From a virus, in IMG/VR virus record IMGVR_UViG_3300032249_000480, positions 40,787-104,786 of that record: 64,000 bases of DNA; one strand, written 5' to 3'. The translations under genes were made by a program, and so were the position numbers. Under the pieces are notes generated by a model. That model ran no database searches and was not told the origin of the DNA. It saw only the letters and a program-made list of their open reading frames with translations. Shown one piece after another: positions 1 through 8,654 of the stretch. The first letter of the stretch is position 1. The number at the start of each line of letters is the position of its first letter.

Positions 1-3000
1 GAGTCTTTTCCACCAGTCAATGTTCCATTTTCAAGTTCTAACACAAGCAAAATAATTGGATCTGTGCCAAGTTTGTCAACAATGACTATTGATGCAAAAA
101 GCGTATTTACTTTAAATGAATCAAACATTAATGAAGATTTTTCTAGCATCACTATAGGATTTTTTATTTATATAGATAATCCTTATACAAGATCAATTTC
201 TGTTGGATATGAATATTATAATCTTGGAACTTTGTCCTATGTTAAAAACATAAAAACAGTTGATGTAACATCTGCAAATTCTGATTCTTGGATTTTTGTT
301 TCTGGAACATTTAATTTACCAACAGTTGCATATGAAGACATTAAAATTGTTATTGAAATGGATACAATTAGTGGAGGAACTTCGGGAGATTATAACTTTT
401 ACATTAATGGATTAACAGTAGGACAATGGTCTGAAGAATTTAATCTAAAATCTTTAGGAATAAACACAGAAAGTATTCCAACAAATATTTCTTTGCCAAA
501 TACATTTAAGGTAGTTCCAGCCAAACAGTATTCTATCAATCAAAGTAATGCCTATTATTTATCTAATGACTCTACATTATTTGCTAAAAATTTTGGAATA
601 CCCCTTGCCTATGGCTCATCTAATGTTACAAAAATTTATGAAAACGTTGTTGGCGATGTAACATATCCTTCATTGATTTTTCCAGGAAGTGGATTTTTAA
701 ACAAAAGGGGTCAATATAACACATATACAGCAGAAATGTGGATTAGACTAAATACTGATACAAATACACCTAGAAAAATATTTGGTCCAATTTCTGATAA
801 AAATGGATTATATGCAGATGGATCATTTTTAACATTTGTTATAGGAAACAATATAGGCTCCCACTACATTGGTGAATGGAGTAGGCCTATGTTAATTGAC
901 ATTAGGTTTATAAAAAACAATATAAGCGTTTTATTAAATGGAGAACAAGTAATAAATATTAATATAAATGAAAACGACTTATTGTTTCCATCAGAATTTG
1001 ACAGTAATGGAAAAAGTCAAGACTGGCTAGGATTTTATACTTATAGTGATATTGGTTTATTTGAAATAGATTCTTTTTCCTTGTATTCTTATTCTGTTCC
1101 AACAGAAGTTGCAAAGCGTCGTTGGGTATGGGGACAAGGAATACTTCCACCAGAATCAACCAACTATTCATTAAATGCAAAAACCGCATATAATGATTAT
1201 TCTTTTGCAAATTATTCTTCAAACTATAACTATCCAAATTTTGCAAATTGGAATCAAGGGTTTTTTAGTAATATAGATACTTCAAAAGAACTTTTAAAAA
1301 TACCAGACTACAAACTTCCAGAATTTATATTAGATAATTTTTCATATGATAAATGGATAACAGATATTAAAGATTCACAAGAAGCAAATGCAACTAAATA
1401 TTTTACCTTTAGACCAAGTGAAGATTGGGATTCAAAAAATTGTTATATTTTCTTTAAAAATATGAACATTATAAATGAAAACTTAAAAATGTTTTATGGT
1501 GTTTTTAAATCAGATACAACATCTAATAACGAAACTTTATTTAAAATAGTAAATAATGTCACAAAAGATTATTTAAAATGCACAATTAATGGAAGCACTA
1601 TAACTTACTCAATTAATCTTTCAGGAGCACAAAGTGTTATAGGCACTAAAACAATTACTGCAAATGTTAATTTTGTCTGCGGAATAGATATAGGTAAACT
1701 CTCTAATCTTTCAATTAATGGAATTCGTAGTTTTTTTGCAACCTTGTCAAATTTATCTTTATATATTGGAGGAGAAGAAAGTAATACCTATACTGGCTTA
1801 ATGCTTAATTTTTCTTTTGATGCTGAATATAATAGTAAAAAAATTAATACTTCTTCAATTGATTCAAATGGACTATTTAATATAAATAGTAGCATTGGAA
1901 ATACTATAGCCCAACATACTGCAAACTATACTCTTAAACTTTTATATAAGTATGATATTTTGTTTGTAGATATTGCTTCTGCTGGCTATTGGGAAGACTA
2001 TATTCCATTGTCATATTTTGCAAAAACTACAAAAAATTATGAAGGTAAAGAATATTATGACCTTGATTCAATTCAAATTAATTTAGACTACCCAGAGCCA
2101 CTAGAAAGATCATCGGAAGAGTCTGTTGGTTTTTGGACATATCAAGATTTAAAAATTAGATACGAAACTCTTAATGGTTTTCAATATGTACAAACATACG
2201 GACAACTTGATAATAATATATATAGTGGTTGGGAAGATTATCAAGATATGTCAGAAGATTCTGAAAAATATTATAACTTTAATACAGAAAATAATTCAAT
2301 TAAGTCATACATCTCTTTTCAAAAAATTACTAATGGATCAAATAAAAATTTAATTGATTTTCTTAGTGTTGAGATAGCACCAGTTTCTGGCGTTATTGAG
2401 CCAGACTCATCACGTAATGAATGGGAAGATACGGCATTTGAGGTGTTTGATGGAACAATAATTTATGCACCATCAAAAAATAAAAATTTGGCCACAATAG
2501 ATTTTAATAACTATGCAATTGTTACACATCTTGACTTTATTTCAGATGGAATTTTTCATAATCCATTAAAGTTTAAGAGTCTTCAATATGCATCAAAAGT
2601 TTTAGAAAGAAATGATTTTTCAAAAATGGGAACAAAGTTTGGAACAAATCTATACCTATATAGAAAAACTGGAACATATTATGATTTTAAAGGACACAAC
2701 CCTGTTGCTACATACAAGGGAAGCACACCACACCTATTTTTAAATAATAATTCTGGATGGAAACTTAAAGGAGAGGCGTCTACTTTAATTGAAAGAGGTT
2801 TGTCTATGCCAGTTAACTTTGAAAAAGGAATTAATTATAAGGTCAGTTCTATTCAAATGTGGTTAAGATATTCTGAACGAGTGTTTCCTACAGTTGGATC
2901 ATTAATGTTATCAGTTAATCACAAAAACTCCATATACGATTTTTATCTTGAGGGCGATTCAAGCACTCAAAGAGGATATGTATATGGTATAGATAGATAT

Positions 3001-3522
3001 AGTGGTAATCCATTAACAAATGTTATATATTCTATTAATGGAAATATTGTTGATACGCCATACATTGTTAATGAAAATTGGTCAGTTTTGGGAATTGGTT
3101 TTTCTGATTTATTAGATTTTAGTGAATATAGTGGAACAATAAATGTTACTGGCAACATTACATTTAATAATTTATCATATTATTTATCAGATGATTTACA
3201 ACAAAAACAAAAAATAAAATCAAGGCTATGGTCAGAAGTAAAAGATGGTTCTAAGACTTGGACATATTGGGAAACACCACTTGACATTAACTCTGATGGA
3301 GATTATTCAGATGCTGGCGAACTTGACGGAACCTGGAGAAGTATTTACGTTATAGAAGATTCAACGTTTTATAATATAAATCCAAATATTGTCTATAATG
3401 GCTATGTCGGTATTGATAGAATTATTGTTGATGATTCCGTAAATGGGATTATGGTTGATCCAGAAAAATTTAAGGTATATTCTAGTCCTGCTTGGTCAAC
3501 ATTTACAAAGACTCCTGCATAG
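1..3522 (+). CDS. Large LamG-like virion surface or tail fibre protein (5' end outside window)
   Basis: The reading frame is open from base 1, so the gene begins upstream; the first start codon inside the window is GTG at 64. At least 1,170 residues are present. Two stretches look like concanavalin A/LamG-type beta-sandwiches: one encoded near 690-1100 (YTAEMWIRL, then ISVLLNGEQV) and one near 2810-3180 (SIQMWLRYS, then FNNLSYYL). The rest is rich in Asn, Ser, Tyr and aromatic residues, as in fibre-like phage proteins. No signal peptide or catalytic motif was seen. It lies directly upstream of the head genes. The fold call is by pattern only; a carbohydrate-binding role in host recognition is inference. 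Confidence 0.55.
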   Translation, partial: ESFPPVNVPFSSSNTSKIIGSVPSLSTMTIDAKSVFTLNESNINEDFSSITIGFFIYIDNPYTRSISVGYEYYNLGTLSYVKNIKTVDVTSANSDSWIFVSGTFNLPTVAYEDIKIVIEMDTISGGTSGDYNFYINGLTVGQWSEEFNLKSLGINTESIPTNISLPNTFKVVPAKQYSINQSNAYYLSNDSTLFAKNFGIPLAYGSSNVTKIYENVVGDVTYPSLIFPGSGFLNKRGQYNTYTAEMWIRLNTDTNTPRKIFGPISDKNGLYADGSFLTFVIGNNIGSHYIGEWSRPMLIDIRFIKNNISVLLNGEQVINININENDLLFPSEFDSNGKSQDWLGFYTYSDIGLFEIDSFSLYSYSVPTEVAKRRWVWGQGILPPESTNYSLNAKTAYNDYSFANYSSNYNYPNFANWNQGFFSNIDTSKELLKIPDYKLPEFILDNFSYDKWITDIKDSQEANATKYFTFRPSEDWDSKNCYIFFKNMNIINENLKMFYGVFKSDTTSNNETLFKIVNNVTKDYLKCTINGSTITYSINLSGAQSVIGTKTITANVNFVCGIDIGKLSNLSINGIRSFFATLSNLSLYIGGEESNTYTGLMLNFSFDAEYNSKKINTSSIDSNGLFNINSSIGNTIAQHTANYTLKLLYKYDILFVDIASAGYWEDYIPLSYFAKTTKNYEGKEYYDLDSIQINLDYPEPLERSSEESVGFWTYQDLKIRYETLNGFQYVQTYGQLDNNIYSGWEDYQDMSEDSEKYYNFNTENNSIKSYISFQKITNGSNKNLIDFLSVEIAPVSGVIEPDSSRNEWEDTAFEVFDGTIIYAPSKNKNLATIDFNNYAIVTHLDFISDGIFHNPLKFKSLQYASKVLERNDFSKMGTKFGTNLYLYRKTGTYYDFKGHNPVATYKGSTPHLFLNNNSGWKLKGEASTLIERGLSMPVNFEKGINYKVSSIQMWLRYSERVFPTVGSLMLSVNHKNSIYDFYLEGDSSTQRGYVYGIDRYSGNPLTNVIYSINGNIVDTPYIVNENWSVLGIGFSDLLDFSEYSGTINVTGNITFNNLSYYLSDDLQQKQKIKSRLWSEVKDGSKTWTYWETPLDINSDGDYSDAGELDGTWRSIYVIEDSTFYNINPNIVYNGYVGIDRIIVDDSVNGIMVDPEKFKVYSSPAWSTFTKTPA

Positions 3523-3524
3523 TC

Positions 3525-3533
3525 TGGTATACT
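3525..3533 (+). promoter_or_regulatory. Extended -10 promoter (TGG-TATACT), leaderless type
   Basis: TGGTATACT ends 7 nt before the ATG at 3541. Transcription would start at about the start codon, and there is no Shine-Dalgarno sequence. This favours ATG 3541 over the GTG at 3535, which is only 1 nt from the -10 box. Confidence 0.55.
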
Positions 3534-3540
3534 TGTGGTT

Positions 3541-3936
3541 ATGGATGGATTAATTAACCCAAAAACTGGTAAACCTATTGTAGAAAATGTTCGTCGCCAA
3601 GTCATTGATAAGCACTATGACTGGGGACTTTATGTGTATAAAAAGGCTAGTGGAGCCTATTTCACAGATGGCGAAGGAAATGTTCTAAATATTCCTTCTA
3701 ATAAAAACGATATTGGTCAAATTAATAAGTTAAAGGCAGCAGCAATTTATCATGGAGATCCTGGAGACGGCAAGGCCGTTTTTGTTCCAGGGCTTACAAG
3801 AGTTACTGAAGAAGAATACTCAGAACAACTAGATAGAATGAAAGCAGGATTAATTCCTTCAATGAACGACCTTGGTGCTTGGAAGGCTGCACAAGACACT
3901 GTTGATAAGTATGGAAGAGGTATTTTAGATGAGTGA
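3541..3936 (+). CDS. Hypothetical protein at the head of the portal operon
   Basis: 131 residues beginning MDGLINPKTGKPI. The short N-terminal sequence resembles the starts of small proteins next to phage portals. The remainder is charged, with no membrane segment and no motif I recognise. The start is chosen from the -10 element 7 nt upstream. Its end overlaps the portal gene by 8 nt (ATGAGTGA), so the two are translationally coupled. A role in head assembly or packaging is plausible from position only. Confidence 0.6.
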   Translation: MDGLINPKTGKPIVENVRRQVIDKHYDWGLYVYKKASGAYFTDGEGNVLNIPSNKNDIGQINKLKAAAIYHGDPGDGKAVFVPGLTRVTEEEYSEQLDRMKAGLIPSMNDLGAWKAAQDTVDKYGRGILDE

Positions 3937-5569
3937 TGATTTTGAGTTTCAATATGTTTCCGCAGCACTAAATACTCAAGAAAAAGATGAGAATCCTTTT
4001 AAGAAAAGCGATCCATTTAATCAAGACTGGAACAACCTTAAAGATCTTTTAGGACTTGAGCAGAACTTTAAACGCCGTACAGCAAGAACAGTAACAAAAG
4101 CAGTTGATACATACAACTCTGCGGTAATGACTCAACAGCCTGCTCCAACTGATCAATATCTTGCAAATGCTAGAGCGAGTCAAGTTGGAGATGGTGCAGG
4201 ATCAAAAACAATAAATCCTGGAACTGTTTATCGTAATGGATATGGAATCTTTGACGTAATTACACCACCATACAATATGTACGAACTAGCCAATTTTTAT
4301 GATACATCTTTTGCTAATCATGCTGCTATTGATGCAAAGGTAGAAAACGTTGTTGGTCTTGGATATCATTTTGAAATGAACGCTCAAACAATGATGAAAT
4401 TATCTGCATCTACTGATGAAGCAGCAACAGAAAGAGCAAGAAGAAGAATTGAAAGACTTAAGATTGATGCAAAAGAATGGATTGAAGGCTTAAACACAGA
4501 TGATAGTTTTACAACTATTATGGAAAAAGTTTACACAGATGTACAGGCAACTGGTAACGGATATCTTGAAATTGGTCGTAAGGTAAATGGAGAAATTGGA
4601 TATATTGGTCATGTTCCATCTACTACAATGCGTGTACGTCGTTTGCGTGATGGATATGTACAGATTATTGGACCACGCTTAGTTTATTTCCGTAACTTTG
4701 GGGCAAAGAATCAAAACCCATTAACATCAGATAATCGTCCTAATGAAATTATTCACTTTAAAGAATACTCTCCGCTAAATACATATTATGGAGTACCAGA
4801 CATTATTGCTGCTATGCCATCTCTTATTGGAGATCAACTTGCTTCTCAGTATAATATTGACTACTTTGAAAACAAGGCTGTACCAAGATATATTATTACT
4901 CTTAAAGGTGCAAAACTCTCTCCTGACGCAGAAGATAAAATGTTTAGATTCCTTCAAACTGGATTAAAGTCTCAATCTCACCGCACTCTTTATATTCCGC
5001 TTCCTGGAGATTCAGATACTAATAAGGTTGAATTTAAGATGGAGCCAATTGAAAATGGTATTCAGGATGGTTCATTTAAAGAATATCGTAAGCAGAATCG
5101 TGATGATATTCTTATTGCCCATCAGGTTCCAATCTCTAAGTTGGGTGGGGCAGACTCAGGTATCGCTGCAGCCCTTTCACAGGATCGCACTTTTAAGGAA
5201 CAGGTTGCTCGTCCAGAACAAGAAAAAATTGAAAAGTTTATTAGCAAAATTGTCAAGGAATTTACAGACATTGTTGAACTTAAATTCAATGAATTAACCC
5301 TTACAGATGAGATTGCTCAATCACAGATTCTTGAAAGATATGTTAAGAATCAAATTATGTTACCTAATGAGGCTCGTGAGATTTTAGATCTTCCACAAGC
5401 ACCTCATGGAGACAAGCCTTTAGAATTAACTGCTAGAGCAGCAGCAGATGCTAATGCTAACAATGCAAAAAATAGATCAAGAGATGCCGAAAGAACAAAC
5501 AACTCATCCGATAGCCCTGCAACAGTTGCTGGTAGGAATCCAAAAGGCACTGGTAGATCATCTCAATAA
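3929..5569 (+). CDS. Portal protein
   Basis: 546 residues, the usual length for a siphophage portal. It forms the dodecameric ring at the capsid vertex through which DNA is packaged and ejected. Recognisable portal features are the central alpha/beta core (VYTDVQATGNGYLEI, then PNEIIHFKEYSPLNTYYGVP), a segment before the tunnel helix (FKEYRKQNRDDILIAHQVP), and the long helix that follows near residues 410-450. The C-terminal 60 residues are low-complexity Ala/Asn/Ser. The gene is coupled to the upstream one by an ATGAGTGA overlap and followed by protease, scaffold and capsid, the standard head order. Confidence 0.9.
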   Translation: MSDDFEFQYVSAALNTQEKDENPFKKSDPFNQDWNNLKDLLGLEQNFKRRTARTVTKAVDTYNSAVMTQQPAPTDQYLANARASQVGDGAGSKTINPGTVYRNGYGIFDVITPPYNMYELANFYDTSFANHAAIDAKVENVVGLGYHFEMNAQTMMKLSASTDEAATERARRRIERLKIDAKEWIEGLNTDDSFTTIMEKVYTDVQATGNGYLEIGRKVNGEIGYIGHVPSTTMRVRRLRDGYVQIIGPRLVYFRNFGAKNQNPLTSDNRPNEIIHFKEYSPLNTYYGVPDIIAAMPSLIGDQLASQYNIDYFENKAVPRYIITLKGAKLSPDAEDKMFRFLQTGLKSQSHRTLYIPLPGDSDTNKVEFKMEPIENGIQDGSFKEYRKQNRDDILIAHQVPISKLGGADSGIAAALSQDRTFKEQVARPEQEKIEKFISKIVKEFTDIVELKFNELTLTDEIAQSQILERYVKNQIMLPNEAREILDLPQAPHGDKPLELTARAAADANANNAKNRSRDAERTNNSSDSPATVAGRNPKGTGRSSQ

Positions 5570-5577
5570 CTGAGATG
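5559..5577 (+). terminator. Small hairpin after portal gene
   Basis: CATCTCA and TGAGATG form a 7-bp stem around the loop ATAAC, which includes the portal stop codon. There is no T-tract, so it may be a weak terminator or an RNA-stability element before the next promoter. Confidence 0.35.
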
Positions 5578-5591
5578 TGTGTTAAAATCTT

Positions 5592-5600
5592 TGGTATAAT
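5592..5600 (+). promoter_or_regulatory. Extended -10 promoter (TGG-TATAAT) before prohead protease
   Basis: A perfect TGG-TATAAT ends 9 nt before ATG 5610. AGGAGAG fills the gap, so the transcript would be very short-leadered or leaderless. No clear -35 box was found. Confidence 0.55.
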
Positions 5601-5609
5601 AGGAGAGAT

Positions 5610-6920
5610 ATGAATATCAATAAAGCCCACTGGTCAACTGAAGGAACAAGTGTTCGTCTCTCAATGCCTTTTGCTAAGGTAGACGCAGAGCGTAGAATTG
5701 TATCTGGTTTTGCAACTTTGGATAACCTAGATAAGCAAAATGATATTGTTACACAAGAAGCAAGCGTTGCCGCATTTGAAAAATTCAAGGGTAATATCCG
5801 TGAAATGCATCAACCATTAGCAGTAGGCAAACTAGTATCATTTAAACAAGATCGCTATTTTGATCCTAGCACAAAAAAATTTTATAACGGAGTATATGTT
5901 TCTGCATATGTTTCAAAGGGGGCACAAGATACTTGGGAAAAAGTACTTGATGGAACCCTTTCAAGTTTTTCAATTGGTGGAAATATCCACAAGTGGGACG
6001 ATGCAATTGATGAAGCAAGCCAAAAGTCAATTAGAATTATTAAAGACTATGACCTTTTTGAATTATCTTTAGTTGATTCACCAGCAAATCAACTTGCAAA
6101 TATTTTGTCTGTACAAAAGAATGCAGATGGACAAACAACCTTTACTGGATCTTCTTCAGAGGTTGTAGTTGAGAATGTATTCTGGGATTCTACAAATGGT
6201 ATTGTTTCTTTATCTCAAAATGATTCAGAAGTGAGTCCAGTTGATGGAACACAAATGAAGAATATAGGCTTTGTTGAAAAAAGTGACAATGAAAAAGCAG
6301 AAATGATAAAATTCTTAGTTGATAGTGCAAAAGGCATTAGTACAATTAAGATGACAAAGGAGGAAAATACAATGACAGAAGATACAAACACAGTCGCTGA
6401 TGCAGAGGTTGAAACAACAACCGCTGATGCACCAGTTGCAGTAGAGTCAGTCGTTGAAGATGCTCCAGAGACAACATCAGAAGAAGTTACAAAGACAGTT
6501 GATGAAGTAATTGCTGAAGACTCTGTTTTGGAAAAAGCAGATGAATCAGTAGATACAGATATTGTTAATGTAGAAAAGTCTGATGAGGCAGTCGCCACTG
6601 CCGTTACAGAGATAAAAGAATCTCTCGCTAATGCCTTTGGAGATTTAACTTCAACAGTTAAATCAATCAGCGACGTAGTTGCTGAATTAAAGAAATCACT
6701 TGATAATGTTACAGAACAAGTTACATCAGTAACTAAGGAAGTATCAGATATTAAGGGTGGAGTAGATGAGTTTGGAAAGAGAGTAGATGCCGTAGAGCAA
6801 GATACCGCTTTCCGCAAGTCTGGCGATCTAGGCGAGATCGTGCAGGAGTTTGCAGAAATGCCAACTCAAAAATCCCTATGGGGCGGACGTTTCCTCAAAT
6901 CATCCGACCTATTTAACTAA
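5610..6920 (+). CDS. Prohead maturation protease with C-terminal scaffold region
   Basis: 436 residues. Residues 1-165 look like an HK97/U35-type prohead serine protease: His67 in REMHQP, Ser121 in FSIGG, and the conserved ELSLVDSPAN segment at 151-160. Residues 250-400 are very acidic (Glu/Asp/Val/Thr repeats) and predicted coiled coil, as in scaffolding domains, ending in a basic/aromatic tail. The protease cleaves scaffold and capsid N-termini during head maturation. An in-frame ATG at 6372 behind a strong Shine-Dalgarno sequence suggests that the scaffold part is also made alone. The gene sits between portal and capsid. Confidence 0.85.
   Translation: MNINKAHWSTEGTSVRLSMPFAKVDAERRIVSGFATLDNLDKQNDIVTQEASVAAFEKFKGNIREMHQPLAVGKLVSFKQDRYFDPSTKKFYNGVYVSAYVSKGAQDTWEKVLDGTLSSFSIGGNIHKWDDAIDEASQKSIRIIKDYDLFELSLVDSPANQLANILSVQKNADGQTTFTGSSSEVVVENVFWDSTNGIVSLSQNDSEVSPVDGTQMKNIGFVEKSDNEKAEMIKFLVDSAKGISTIKMTKEENTMTEDTNTVADAEVETTTADAPVAVESVVEDAPETTSEEVTKTVDEVIAEDSVLEKADESVDTDIVNVEKSDEAVATAVTEIKESLANAFGDLTSTVKSISDVVAELKKSLDNVTEQVTSVTKEVSDIKGGVDEFGKRVDAVEQDTAFRKSGDLGEIVQEFAEMPTQKSLWGGRFLKSSDLFN
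6356..6374 (+). promoter_or_regulatory. Internal ribosome binding site for a nested scaffold protein
   Basis: AAAGGAGG at 6356-6363 lies 8 nt before the in-frame ATG 6372, inside the protease gene. This is as good as the best gene-start sites in the window. A protein of 182 residues would result. Confidence 0.6.
6372..6920 (+). CDS. Nested scaffolding protein (alternative start within the protease gene)
   Basis: The 182-residue C-terminal portion of the protease gene, read in the same frame from ATG 6372. It contains the whole acidic coiled-coil region and none of the protease catalytic residues. The known parallel is lambda, where Nu3 scaffold is made from an internal start in gene C. The product would be the main internal scaffold for capsid assembly, later cleaved by the protease. 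The RBS and in-frame ATG are seen directly; expression is inference. Confidence 0.5.
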   Translation: MTEDTNTVADAEVETTTADAPVAVESVVEDAPETTSEEVTKTVDEVIAEDSVLEKADESVDTDIVNVEKSDEAVATAVTEIKESLANAFGDLTSTVKSISDVVAELKKSLDNVTEQVTSVTKEVSDIKGGVDEFGKRVDAVEQDTAFRKSGDLGEIVQEFAEMPTQKSLWGGRFLKSSDLFN

Positions 6921-6955
6921 AAAATATATATAAAAATCACTAGGAGGTGAAATAT

Positions 6956-8080
6956 ATGTCAGAACAAAACACAGAGATCGTAAAGAACTATCCGTCGTCA
7001 ACTTCACCAGCAGGAGCATTTAACTCCGAAGGTACTTTTGCGTCAGGTGGTATCGGATCAGTATCTTCTCCAGCAGGAGGGATACTAGGTAACACAGCCA
7101 CAGCAAATATGGGTGTTACTACTGGACCAAACGCCGTTAGCCCAACAGGTGCACTAGGAGGAATCCTATTGCCAGAGCAGGCTCGTCGTTTCATTGACTA
7201 CGTGTGGGATGCAACAATTCTCGCCCAAGATGGTCGTAAGGTTACTATGAGAGCCAATACGATTGAACTTGAGAAAGTCAACGTTGGTGAGCGTGTAATT
7301 CGTGCAGCAGCACAAGGCTCAAACGATTACACAAACGCTGGTGCTACATTTACTAAGGTGGAACTAACAACCAAGAAGATTCGTCTTGATTGGGAAATTT
7401 CAACTGAAGCACTTGAAGACAATATTGAAGGAGGAGCACTTGAAGACCACATCGTTCGCTTGATGACTAATGCTTTCGGAAACGACATTGAAGATCTAGC
7501 AATTAACGGTGATGGTGCAACAGGTAACTTCCTTTCAATTATGAACGGTTTCGTAAACCGCACAAAGGCTGTTGGTTCAGGAGCACACGAGTCAATCGTG
7601 ACTGTTTCAAACAACGCATGGACAACTGATGTAATGCAAAACATTATCTTGGCAATGCCACGTAAGTATCGTGCACTTAAGTCAAACCTTAAGTTCTATG
7701 CAGGTACAGACGCATTCCAGGGTATTATCAAGCACAACGGAACACTTGCTGATGCAGTTGCAGAAGCATTTGCTAACCGTCCAGCGGGTACACCTGCAAA
7801 CCGTCAGAACTATCTTGATGGAGTTGGACAGACATTCGGTGGAGCACGTACAACTCGTGTTCTAGGAATTGATGTTCAGGAAGTTCCTTACTACCCTGCA
7901 GGATTTGTAGATCTTACATTCCCACAGAACCGTGTATGGGGATTCCAAAGAGATATCACTGTAAACCGTGAGTACAAGCCAAAGAAGGACACTGTAGAAT
8001 ACACAGTATTCGTTCGTTTCGGCGTACAATGGGAAGAACTTGATGCAGTTGCTTACGCAGATGCAATCGCAGAATCCTAA
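6956..8080 (+). CDS. Major capsid protein (HK97 fold)
   Basis: 374 residues from ATG 6956, preceded by AGGAGGTGA; the GTG at 6947 lies inside that site and is rejected. A Gly/Ser-rich N-terminal arm (1-70) precedes LLPEQARRF, followed by typical capsid segments (WEISTEALEDN, DIEDLAINGDG, VNREYKPKKDTVEYTVF). Codon choice is more GC-rich and uniform than in the neighbours, as expected for the most abundant virion protein. Residues 55-65 (TTGPNAVSPTG) recur in the next gene product. It is transcribed with the protease and ends at a strong terminator. Confidence 0.92.
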   Translation: MSEQNTEIVKNYPSSTSPAGAFNSEGTFASGGIGSVSSPAGGILGNTATANMGVTTGPNAVSPTGALGGILLPEQARRFIDYVWDATILAQDGRKVTMRANTIELEKVNVGERVIRAAAQGSNDYTNAGATFTKVELTTKKIRLDWEISTEALEDNIEGGALEDHIVRLMTNAFGNDIEDLAINGDGATGNFLSIMNGFVNRTKAVGSGAHESIVTVSNNAWTTDVMQNIILAMPRKYRALKSNLKFYAGTDAFQGIIKHNGTLADAVAEAFANRPAGTPANRQNYLDGVGQTFGGARTTRVLGIDVQEVPYYPAGFVDLTFPQNRVWGFQRDITVNREYKPKKDTVEYTVFVRFGVQWEELDAVAYADAIAES

Positions 8081-8106
8081 AAAATAGTTCTTAATTGAAC
8101 CTGATT

Positions 8107-8138
8107 GGGGGGGCGGATAAAACCGCCCCTCCTTTCCA
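8107..8138 (+). terminator. Rho-independent terminator after capsid gene
   Basis: GGGGCGG (8110-8116) pairs with CCGCCCC (8123-8129) around ATAAAA. Three more outer pairs include one G-T wobble. The very GC-rich stem is followed by a pyrimidine tract. It probably sets capsid expression apart from the connectors. Confidence 0.8.
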
Positions 8139-8152
8139 CTTTAAGGAGAAAT

Positions 8153-8398
8153 ATGTCATATTCAAGTACAAATCCAAATCAAACATTAAATGCAGATGGT
8201 GCATTGGCAATTGGTAATGTAGGTGGAGTTATTATAATGGGTACGAATGGATTAATTACTCAAGATAATGCATTAGGGAATATTAATGGAGATGTAATTT
8301 TTGGGGATACAACAGGACCAAATGCAGTAAATCCATCAGGAATACCATCAGGTGGCAAAAAACCACAACAAAATAATTTTATTAGTTATAAAAGATAA
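8153..8398 (+). CDS. Small Gly/Asn-rich virion protein sharing a motif with the capsid protein
   Basis: 81 residues from ATG 8153 behind AAGGAG; an upstream TTG at 8105 falls in the terminator and is rejected. Composition is Gly/Asn/Ile with repeated turn-like units (GNVGG, GTNG, GNINGD), ending in a basic tail. Residues 53-63 (TTGPNAVNPSG) closely match capsid residues 55-65. Its place directly after the capsid gene is where decoration proteins are often encoded. A decoration or capsid-binding role is inference; no family was recognised. Confidence 0.65.
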   Translation: MSYSSTNPNQTLNADGALAIGNVGGVIIMGTNGLITQDNALGNINGDVIFGDTTGPNAVNPSGIPSGGKKPQQNNFISYKR

Positions 8399-8404
8399 GC
8401 ATTC

Positions 8405-8413
8405 TGGTATAAT
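8405..8413 (+). promoter_or_regulatory. Extended -10 promoter (TGG-TATAAT) for the connector genes
   Basis: TGGTATAAT lies 17 nt before ATG 8431, leaving a short leader that contains AGGAGG at 8421-8426. It follows the stop of the preceding gene closely. Confidence 0.6.
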
Positions 8414-8430
8414 AAACACAGGAGGATTCA

Positions 8431-8652
8431 ATGACAAATTCAAAAACAGTTAAGCCTGTTAAAGAAGAAATAACAAACAAAGTTAATGAAACAGTAGCAA
8501 TATTTTCTTCTAGAAATTTATATTGGAACGAAGTAGGATCTTTGATTATTGGCTATAACATTGTGTCTTCAGAAAATTCAGAAAGATGGCTGCAACATAA
8601 AGCAGTACGCTTGGCTAGTCCAGAAGAGGTGGCGAAAGCCTACGGTAAATAA
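8431..8652 (+). CDS. Small conserved head-region protein
   Basis: 73 residues. The N-terminus is charged and the second half reads as a compact beta-rich domain (NLYWNEVGSLIIGYN, then ERWLQHKAVRLASPEEVAKAYG). The start has a strong AGGAGG site. It lies between capsid and connector genes and ends 2 nt before the next start. The C-terminal form, ending in a short helix after RLASPEEVA, resembles small proteins found at this position in other actinophages, but I cannot assign a function. Confidence 0.65.
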   Translation: MTNSKTVKPVKEEITNKVNETVAIFSSRNLYWNEVGSLIIGYNIVSSENSERWLQHKAVRLASPEEVAKAYGK

Positions 8653-8654
8653 AT

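Noticed and set aside
6215-6817. Long minus-strand open frame of 200 codons inside the protease/scaffold gene
   Set aside because: It mirrors the acidic low-complexity coding strand and yields only Ser/Thr/Val-rich sequence with no promoter or RBS.
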